In this document: positions 57,624 through 64,000 of the stretch, piece after piece
Layout: each line of letters starts with the position of its first letter
Position numbering within the stretch: the first letter of the stretch is position 1
Assembly: GCF_014655295.1 (NCBI RefSeq)
Contig: NZ_BNBI01000018.1
Span: forward strand, 62,001 to 126,000
Source of the DNA: Streptomyces fumanus
GTDB taxonomy: Bacteria; Actinomycetota; Actinomycetes; Streptomycetales; Streptomycetaceae
Direction of reading: 5' to 3'
Length of the DNA stretch: 64,000 bases
The notes under the pieces: generated by a model
Databases searched by the model: none
Told to the model about the DNA's origin: nothing
What the model saw: the letters and a program-made list of their open reading frames with translations, nothing else
Made by a program: the position numbers and the translations under genes

Positions 57624-58297
57624 TGTCCCGCGCAGCGCTTCTCGTCCTGGCCGACGGCCGCTTCCCGGCCGGCGGGCACGCCCACTCCGGTGGTGCCGAG
57701 GCGGCCGTACGGGCGGGGCGGATCACCGGCGCCGGGGAGCTGGCGGAGTTCTGCCGGGGCCGGCTGCACACCACCGGGCTGGTGTCGGCCGCCCTCGCCG
57801 CGTCCGCCGCGCTCGGCATGGACCCGGCGGGACTGGACGCCGCCGCCGACGCGCGCACCCCCTCGCCCGCCCTGCGGGGGGCGGCCCGCCGACTGGGCCG
57901 GCAGTTGCTGCGGGCCGCGCGGGCGACCTGGCCGTCCGCCGAGCTCGACGCCCTCGCCCGGGACTTCCCCAAGGGCGCCCACCAGCCCGTCGTCCTCGGA
58001 CTCGCGGCCCGCGCGGCGGGGCTCGGGGCGGCGGACGCGGCGTACTGCTCGGCGTACGAGAGCGTCGGCGGGGCGGCCTCGGCGACGGTACGGCTGCTGA
58101 GCCTGGACCCGCTCGACGCCACCGGGGTGCTGGCACGCCTGGCACCGGAGGTCGACCTGGTGGTGGACCGGGCGGTGGCGGCGGCGCGGGAGGCCCTCGC
58201 CGAGGGGCCCGAGACGCTGCCCGGCGCGTCGGCGCCGCTGCTGGAGATCCTCGCCGAGACCCACGCCGCATCGCCCGCGCGGCTGTTCGCGTCCTAG
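57623..58297 (+). CDS. ureF: Urease accessory protein UreF
   Basis: UreF acts with UreG and UreD to insert Ni and CO2 into apo-urease. This 224-residue protein has the helical UreF pattern LLVLADGRFPAGGHAHSGGAE (marker D-RFP-G-x-HSGG), EFCRGRLHTTG, and AYCSAYESVGGAASATVRLL. The ATG shares one base with the ureC stop. It is somewhat Ala-rich but complete. Confidence 0.93.
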   Translation: MSRAALLVLADGRFPAGGHAHSGGAEAAVRAGRITGAGELAEFCRGRLHTTGLVSAALAASAALGMDPAGLDAAADARTPSPALRGAARRLGRQLLRAARATWPSAELDALARDFPKGAHQPVVLGLAARAAGLGAADAAYCSAYESVGGAASATVRLLSLDPLDATGVLARLAPEVDLVVDRAVAAAREALAEGPETLPGASAPLLEILAETHAASPARLFAS

Positions 58298-58426
58298 GGA
58301 CGCGATCCCCGCCTCCCCCCCCGTCCGCCCGAACCCCCGGACCCGCCCGCCTTCCGGGGCCCGTCCCCGTTCACCCCCGCCCGTCCCCCCGCCCCGGACG
58401 GGCCCCCACCTTGAGGAGCCGTTCCC

Positions 58427-59106
<680 letters not shown>

Positions 59107-59110
<4 letters not shown>

Positions 59111-59862
59111 CGGCCGCCGTCACCGCCACCGCCCGCATCCACGCCCGCCCCGACGGACGGGGCGGCACCGCCCTGCCGGTGCTGGCCGGCGAGGGCCCCC
59201 TGGCGCCCCGGCGGACCCGGGGTACGGCCGGCGAGGCGTCCGTCGTGCTGGTCGGCGCGATGAGCGGACCGCTCGGCGGCGACCGCCTCCGGGTGGAGAC
59301 CGAGGTCGCCGAGGGCGCCAGACTGCGCGTCGGCTCCGCGGCGGCCACCCTCGCCCTGCCCGGCCGGCACCAGGACGAGGCCCGCTACGACGTGCGGCTC
59401 ACCGTCGCCGACGGCGGCGAACTGCGCTGGTTGCCCGAGCAGTTGATCTCCGCGGGCGGCAGCGACCTGTACGTCACCACCCGGGCCGACCTCGCGGCGA
59501 GGGCCCGGCTGGTGCTGCGCGAGGAACAGGTGCTCGGCCGGACCGGGGAGGAACCGGGCCGGCTCACCAGCCGCCTCACCGTGCGGATCGCCGGCCGCTG
59601 TGTGCTGGACCAGGAGCTGTCCTGCGGCCCCGGCGCCCCGGGCGGCTGGGACGGCCCCGCCGTCCTGGCAGGACACCGCGCCGTCGGGCAGATCGTCGTG
59701 GTCCGTCCGGAGTTCGCCCCGCACCCGCCGGCCGCCCGGGTGTGCCCGGCGGGCGCCGCGGTGCTGCCGCTGGCCGGGCCCGCCGTGCTGCTGACGGCCG
59801 TCGCCCCGGACGCCCTGCAACTGCGCCGGGCGCTGGACGAGGCGCTGGCGGCGCTGGGCTGA
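59107..59862 (+). CDS. ureD: Urease accessory protein UreD (UreH)
   Basis: UreD is the scaffold that presents apo-urease to UreF-UreG. This 251-residue protein has the beta-rich UreD pattern: GGDRLRVETEVAEGARLRVGSAAAT, LPGRHQDEARYDVRLTVADGGELRWLPEQ (marker WLPEQ) and later LDQELSCG. GTG 59107 overlaps the ureG stop (GTGA). Last gene of the urease operon. It is less conserved than other Ure proteins but its location supports the call. Confidence 0.92.
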
Positions 59863-59991
59863 CGCTCCGTCGGCCGAACGGCTCTCTCCGTTTATCGGAT
59901 TGGCAAAGAACCCGCGCCGCCTCTGTTCTCGGCGAACACACAGCCGAGAGGATCCCCTTGTTCATCGCACGGATGTCCGGGGAGGGTCCAC

Positions 59992-61599
59992 TTGAGGAAC
60001 AGACGACTGAGGCGGAGCACGGCGGCGCTCGCGTCCGCCGGAACGCTGGTGACCGCGACGCTGATAGCGGGCGCCGTCACCGCTCCCGCGGCGAGCGCCA
60101 GCCCGGCCGCCCGGCACGGGCAGCCCCAGGACCGCGAGGCCAAGGGCGCGGCCGTCGCCGCGGCCCGGGCCGCCCAGGCGGGCATCGACTGGCAGGACTG
60201 CCCCGCCGACTGGAACCTGCCCAAGCCGATCCAGTGCGGCTGGGTCACGGTCCCGGTCGACTACGCCAAGCCGAACGGCAAGCAGATCAAGCTCGCCGTC
60301 GACCGCATCGGCAACACCGGCACCCCGGCCCAGCGCCAGGGCGCCCTCATCTACAACCCCGGCGGCCCCGGCGGCTCGGGTTTGCGCTTCCCCACCCGGG
60401 TCACCAACAAGAACGCCGTGTGGGCGAAGGCGGCCCAGGCGTACGACTTCGTGGGCTTCGACCCGCGCGGCGTCGGCAGGTCGGCGCCCATCTCCTGCGT
60501 CGACCCGCAGGAGTTCGTCAAGGCGCCCAAGCCCGACCCGGTGCCCGACTCCGAGGCCGACAAGCTCGCCCAGCGCAAGCTGGCCCGGGAGTACGCCGAG
60601 GGCTGCTACGAGCGCAGCGGCGCGATGCTGCCGCACATGACCACGCCGAACACCGCCCGCGACCTCGACGTGATCCGCGCCGCGCTCGGCGAGAAGCAGC
60701 TCAACTACCTCGGTGTCTCCTACGGCACCTACCTCGGCGCCGTCTACGGCACCCTCTTCCCGGGCCACGTCCGCCGCATGGTCGTGGACAGCGTGGTCAA
60801 CCCCTCGCGGGAGAAGATCTGGTACCAGGCCAACCTGGACCAGGACGTGGCCTTCGAGACCCGCTGGCAGGACTGGCAGGACTGGGTCGCGAAGAACGAC
60901 GCCACCTACCACCTCGGCGACACCCGCGCCGAGGTCCAGGCCCAGTGGCTGAAGCTGCGCGCCACCGCCAAGAAGAACCCGATCGGCGGGGTCGTCGGCC
61001 CGGCCGAGCTGCTCGGCTTCTTCCAGAGCGCCCCGTACTACGACTCCTCCTGGGCGCCGGTCGCCTCGGTCTTCAGCAAGTACGTCGCCGGGGACACCCA
61101 GGCGCTGGTGGACGCCGCCGCCCCCGACCTGTCGGACACCGCGGGCAACGCCTCCTCGGAGAACGGCAACGCCGTCTACACGGCGGTCGAGTGCACGGAC
61201 GCCAAGTGGCCGACGAACTGGAAGACCTGGGACCGGGACAACACCCGGCTGCACCGTGACCACCCGTTCCTGACCTGGTCCAACGCCTGGATGAACCTGC
61301 CCTGCGCGACCTGGCCGGTCAAGCAGCACACCCCGCTGGAGGTGAAGACCGGCAAGGGCCTGCCGCCGGTGCTGATCGTCCAGTCCGAGCGGGACGCGGC
61401 CACCCCGTACGGCGGCGCCGTCGAACTGCACCAGCGGTTCAAGGGCTCCCGCCTGATCACCGAGAAGGACGCCGGTTCGCACGGCGTCACCAGCCTGGTC
61501 AACCCGTGCGTCAACGACCGGGTCGACACCTACCTGCTCACCGGCGAGGTGGACGGCCGGGACGTCACCTGCGCCCCGCACGCCACGCCGAAGCCGTAG
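59992..61599 (+). CDS. Secreted alpha/beta hydrolase, tripeptidyl aminopeptidase-like (Tap/SlpD type)
   Basis: This 535-residue protein has a signal peptide (RNRRLRRSTAALASAGTLVTAT, cleavage near ASASPA) and a hydrolase of the Streptomyces tripeptidyl aminopeptidase/SlpD group. Visible elements: NPGGPGGSG (oxyanion loop), FDPRGVGRS, LGVSYGTYLG (nucleophile Ser), VQSERDAATPY (Asp) and DAGSHGVTS (His). Substrates are probably N-terminal tripeptides outside the cell. TTG start 59992 is well placed behind GGGGAGGG. It lies 129 bp after ureD; separate promoter likely. Confidence 0.93.
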   Translation: MRNRRLRRSTAALASAGTLVTATLIAGAVTAPAASASPAARHGQPQDREAKGAAVAAARAAQAGIDWQDCPADWNLPKPIQCGWVTVPVDYAKPNGKQIKLAVDRIGNTGTPAQRQGALIYNPGGPGGSGLRFPTRVTNKNAVWAKAAQAYDFVGFDPRGVGRSAPISCVDPQEFVKAPKPDPVPDSEADKLAQRKLAREYAEGCYERSGAMLPHMTTPNTARDLDVIRAALGEKQLNYLGVSYGTYLGAVYGTLFPGHVRRMVVDSVVNPSREKIWYQANLDQDVAFETRWQDWQDWVAKNDATYHLGDTRAEVQAQWLKLRATAKKNPIGGVVGPAELLGFFQSAPYYDSSWAPVASVFSKYVAGDTQALVDAAAPDLSDTAGNASSENGNAVYTAVECTDAKWPTNWKTWDRDNTRLHRDHPFLTWSNAWMNLPCATWPVKQHTPLEVKTGKGLPPVLIVQSERDAATPYGGAVELHQRFKGSRLITEKDAGSHGVTSLVNPCVNDRVDTYLLTGEVDGRDVTCAPHATPKP

Positions 61600-61616
61600 C
61601 GGCCCCACGCACGACA

Positions 61617-61643
61617 GGGGCGGCCGGGACCACCGGCCGCCCC
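61617..61643. terminator. Bidirectional terminator between convergent genes
   Basis: GGGGCGGCCGG (61617-61627) pairs with CCGGCCGCCCC (61633-61643), an 11-bp perfect stem with loop GACCA and then TTCTCC. It lies between the secreted hydrolase (rightward) and the epimerase-like gene (leftward) and can serve both. Confidence 0.85.
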
Positions 61644-61663
61644 TTCTCCGTCTCCCGGTGCGC

Positions 61664-62686
61664 TCAGGCCAGCCAGGCGTCCTCGGCCGCGTAGTCGAAG
61701 AGGTTCCCGTACGACTGGGCCATCTTCGGGTACGCCTCCCGCCAGTCCCGGCCGGCGAGCCGGCGTTCGATGAAGGCGACGGTCTCCGGGAGCGTCTCGG
61801 CGTAGTGGCTCACCGGCCGGTAGCCCAGTTCCCGTTCGGCCGCGGTCATGGCGCACACCACCGGTGCCGGCACCGACCAGGGCGTGTCGCCCACCCCCTC
61901 GGCGGGCGGCGGGCCGTCCACCAGCACGTCCTCGGCCTCGACACCCATCACCGCGTCGATCGCCGCCCCGATCCCGGCCACCGTCGGCGCATCCGGGTCC
62001 ACCGCGTTCAGCACCCGGGTCCCCGGCCGCGCGGCGGCCAGCCGGACCAGCTCGGCGACATTGCCCACCGCCGCCGGATGGAACCGGCTGGCACCCCGGT
62101 AGGCCAGCACCCGGCGGCGCCGGCCGTCGAGGTTGCGCTTGACGAACCACAGCTCGCGCGGGGTGCGGCAGTACGGCCCGTGCACCGCGCCCGCCCGCAG
62201 CAGCGTCACCGGCAGCGCGTCCCCCGCGCCCAGCAGCTCCCGCTCCAGCGCGGCCTTGCGGGTGCTGTACGAGGCGTCGCCCGGCCGGACCGTGCGCTGC
62301 CCCTCGGTGAGCGGCACCGGGTACTCGGGGAAGCCGCCGGGCCGGTCCTGGGTGTCGAAGCCGCGGCCCTGGTCGTCCTCGTACACCGAGACGCTGGAGA
62401 TCACCACCGCCGAGCCGATCCGCCCGGCCAGCGCCGTCAACTGCCGGGCGTGCGCGGGCCCGTAGGCCACCGTGTCGACCAGTACGTCACAGCCGTCGCC
62501 GACCGCCGACGCGAGGGCCGCGTCGTCCTCCCGGTCGGCCCGCACCGCCCGTACGCCGTCCGGCCAGTCGCGGCCCCGGCCGCCGCCCCGGGAGACGGCG
62601 GTCACCTCCCAGCCCTCCCCGGCCAGCGCCCGTACCACCGCCCGCCCGATCTGTCCCGTCGCTCCGACCACCACAGCACGTGTCAT
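61664..62686 (-). CDS. NAD-dependent epimerase/dehydratase family protein
   Basis: This 340-residue atypical SDR has the cofactor site VVGATGQIGRAVVRAL (GATGQIG at residues 8-14), RADREDD, SSVSVYEDD and the SYSTRKAALER catalytic Tyr-x3-Lys (YSTRK). The C-terminus has YRPVSHYAETLPETVAFIERR. Reaction unknown; NmrA-like or sugar-nucleotide epimerase-like roles are possible. Start at ATG 62686 gives the normal N-terminus; longer upstream readings lack homology. It is 59 bp before the PlsC-type gene stop. Confidence 0.9.
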   Translation of the reverse strand: MTRAVVVGATGQIGRAVVRALAGEGWEVTAVSRGGGRGRDWPDGVRAVRADREDDAALASAVGDGCDVLVDTVAYGPAHARQLTALAGRIGSAVVISSVSVYEDDQGRGFDTQDRPGGFPEYPVPLTEGQRTVRPGDASYSTRKAALERELLGAGDALPVTLLRAGAVHGPYCRTPRELWFVKRNLDGRRRRVLAYRGASRFHPAAVGNVAELVRLAAARPGTRVLNAVDPDAPTVAGIGAAIDAVMGVEAEDVLVDGPPPAEGVGDTPWSVPAPVVCAMTAAERELGYRPVSHYAETLPETVAFIERRLAGRDWREAYPKMAQSYGNLFDYAAEDAWLA

Positions 62687-62745
62687 ACCGGGACCGTAGG
62701 CACGCCGGGGCCGCGCGCGCCACGGGCCTTCGCCGACAGCAGAGC

Positions 62746-63465
62746 TCAGGTGAGCGGCATCCGGGGGAAGCGCCGGGCCCGGGTGCCCCGTTCGGCCTCG
62801 GCCTTGACGTCGGCCGCGTACCGGTCGACGTACTCCTGGCCGGACAGCTCCAGGACGGCGTACATGATCTCGTCGGTGACCGCGCGCAGGACCGCCTTCT
62901 CCTGTTCCATCCCGGCGTAGCGGGAGAAGTCCAGGGGCGCGCCGAAGCGGATGACCACGGGGCGGACGCGGGGCAGTTTGCGGCCGGGCGGCTGGGCCTC
63001 GAAGGTGCCGATCATCGCGCACGGCACGACCGGCACCCCGGCCCGCAGCGCCATCACCGCGACGCCGACCTTGCCCTTGTAGAGGCGCCCGTCGTGGGAC
63101 CGGGTGCCCTCGGGGTAGATGCCGAGCAGCTCGCCCCGGGAGAGGACGCGCAGCCCCTCGGTGATGGCGGCCCGGCCCGCGTCCTTGCCCGACCGGTCGA
63201 CCGGGATCTGCCCGGCGGCGCGGAAGAACGCGGCGGTCAGCCGCCCCTTCAGGCCCGGCCCGGTGAAGTACTCGGCCTTCGCCAGGAAGGTGATCCGGCG
63301 CTTGAGGACGGCCGGCATCAGGAAGTGGTCCGAGAACGACAGGTGGTTGCCGGCGACGATGGCCGCCCCGGACGCCGGCACCTGGTCCAGACCCTCGATG
63401 CGGGGCCGGAAGACCAGTCGCAGCAGCGGGCCCAGGAGCACGAATCTGAGCAGGTTGTAGAACAC
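62746..63465 (-). CDS. 1-acyl-sn-glycerol-3-phosphate acyltransferase family protein
   Basis: This 239-residue protein of the PlsC family has the acyltransferase motifs NHLSFSDH (H-x4-D, motif I), AAFFRAAGQIPVDR (motif II), IYPEGTRSHDG (motif III) and VPVVPCAMIGT (motif IV). A hydrophobic N-terminus (NLLRFVLLGPLLRLVF) would associate it with the membrane. It probably adds the second acyl chain in phosphatidic acid synthesis. GTG 63465 has GAGAGG upstream. Longer readings to 63702 are low-complexity shadows. Confidence 0.93.
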   Translation of the reverse strand: MFYNLLRFVLLGPLLRLVFRPRIEGLDQVPASGAAIVAGNHLSFSDHFLMPAVLKRRITFLAKAEYFTGPGLKGRLTAAFFRAAGQIPVDRSGKDAGRAAITEGLRVLSRGELLGIYPEGTRSHDGRLYKGKVGVAVMALRAGVPVVPCAMIGTFEAQPPGRKLPRVRPVVIRFGAPLDFSRYAGMEQEKAVLRAVTDEIMYAVLELSGQEYVDRYAADVKAEAERGTRARRFPRMPLT

Positions 63466-63749
63466 GGATCGCCTCTCGCTCGCACCGGAGAACCCCTGAG
63501 GACGATGTTGACAGGCGGACGGCCGGAAGGGACCCCCTCGGACCCGGCGGCCCGAAGGGACCGCCCCCGGCCCGGTGGCCCGAGCCACCCCGCGGACCTC
63601 GTGTCCCGGGGCAGCGTCCCGGTCCGTCCGGGCGGTGATCGGGGCCCGCCTTGCCGTACTGCGAGTAACAAGTTGATCATGCCAACCGGGAGCCTCGGGC
63701 AATGATGTCCGGATGTCCGGGGCGTCGGCAGGTCCGCCAGGAGTTTCGT
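63466..63749. other. Non-coding gap, 284 bp
   Basis: Between the divergent PlsC-type gene and the small ORF. It contains GGACCC/CCGAAGGGACC-type decayed repeats (about 63519-63590), but no gene or clear promoter box that I can assign. Confidence 0.5.
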
Positions 63750-63929
63750 ATGCACCCCATGAACCAGCCCGAGGTCACGGTCGACCAGGCGCGCGAGGAC
63801 TACGACGCGCACCGCCGGTACTGCCGCCAGTGCCACGCCGACGCCGCGCCCTGCCCCGCGGCCAAGCACCTGCGCCGCGTCTACAACAACGCGGCCCGCG
63901 CCGCCGTCCGCCCCCCGGGAACCCGCTGA
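63750..63929 (+). CDS. Small Cys-containing protein, 59 aa
   Basis: MHPMNQPEVTVDQAREDYDA begins this small hypothetical protein. The centre contains RYCRQCHADAAPCPAAKHLRR: Cys-x2-Cys and a third Cys six residues on, with a His nearby, a pattern that could hold one zinc, though it is not a known zinc-finger class. A CAGGAG ribosome site lies seven bases before ATG 63750; upstream in-frame Mets have none. A strong terminator follows, supporting a real small gene. Function not known. Confidence 0.7.
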   Translation: MHPMNQPEVTVDQAREDYDAHRRYCRQCHADAAPCPAAKHLRRVYNNAARAAVRPPGTR

Positions 63930-63935
63930 GCCCGG

Positions 63936-63960
63936 CGGCGCCCGGCATCCCCGGGCGCCG
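63936..63960. terminator. Hairpin after the small ORF
   Basis: CGGCGCCCGG (63936-63945) pairs perfectly with CCGGGCGCCG (63951-63960) around CATCC, a 10-bp stem 7 bp past the small ORF stop. It may also terminate the leftward gene entering from the right edge. Confidence 0.8.
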
Positions 63961-63971
63961 CACGGCGGACC

Positions 63972-64000
63972 TCAGAACCTCGGCACCGGCGCCTGCTCCT
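63972..64000 (-). CDS. Possible 3' end of a leftward gene, cut by window
   Basis: In one minus-strand frame the last 29 bases read EQAPVPRF followed by TGA (63972-63974), just before the terminator hairpin. It is too short to identify; it is only noted because convergent genes commonly share a terminator. Confidence 0.25.

Overview
The window is chromosomal DNA from a high-GC actinomycete, almost certainly a Streptomyces. Third-codon positions are nearly all G or C. GTG starts and ATGA/GTGA stop-start overlaps are common. Genus-typical modules are present: paired XRE/DUF397 genes with an ATPase-type anti-sigma protein, an ECF41 sigma factor, a c-di-AMP riboswitch before a cell-wall hydrolase, and a GlnR box before urease. 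The backbone (sbcD-sbcC, purB, bioBAD/bioF, ureABCFGD) resembles, from memory, one arm of the S. coelicolor chromosome. I see no tRNA, rRNA, insertion sequence or CRISPR array.

Layout. 0-14.2 kb is mostly housekeeping: a truncated CysRS-like gene, a YigZ-family protein, sbcDC, an Lrp regulator divergent from a rhodanese, an SDR, a DUF885 protein, an ACT-GNAT protein, a Tat-exported PhoD phosphatase and a MocR regulator.

14.4-23.2 kb is an accessory biosynthetic operon of nine tightly packed genes: small membrane protein, DUF2156 (MprF-like) aminoacyl transferase, acyl-CoA-dehydrogenase-like flavoenzyme, fatty-acyl-reductase-like SDR, class III aminotransferase, SRPBCC protein, flavin reductase, DAO-family FAD oxidase and WS/DGAT-like acyltransferase. 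A carboxyl-type methyltransferase converges on it with a 1-bp gap. The combination matches the logic of valanimycin-type N-N bond biosynthesis: amine, N-hydroxylation, O-aminoacylation from aminoacyl-tRNA, then membrane-protein N-N coupling. The amine would be made by reduction and transamination of an acyl thioester. No recognisable diiron VlmB-type enzyme is present; a DAO oxidase takes its place. I regard this as a candidate lipid-derived hydrazine, hydrazone or azoxy pathway and the main finding.

24-31 kb holds a UbiB-like kinase and a second odd minus-strand set: HD-domain protein, flavin-dependent halogenase-like enzyme, ECF sigma factor in relatively AT-rich DNA, and a low-complexity protein with an Asp tract and five NPLA-type repeats. 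31-46 kb holds lipases, ECF41 sigma, a GntR regulator with a DasR-like operator over its promoter, a ROK regulator, a LuxR two-component system with an ABC exporter, purB-mug, CNNM proteins and an F420-type LLM oxidoreductase. 46.9-51.4 kb is biotin synthesis (bioB-bioA-bioD leftward, bioF rightward). 51.4-54.7 kb is a whiJ-like regulatory trio and an NlpC/P60 hydrolase with its riboswitch. 55-59.9 kb is the urease operon under a GlnR box. The end carries a secreted peptidase-like hydrolase, an epimerase-like protein, a PlsC acyltransferase and a small Cys-rich ORF.
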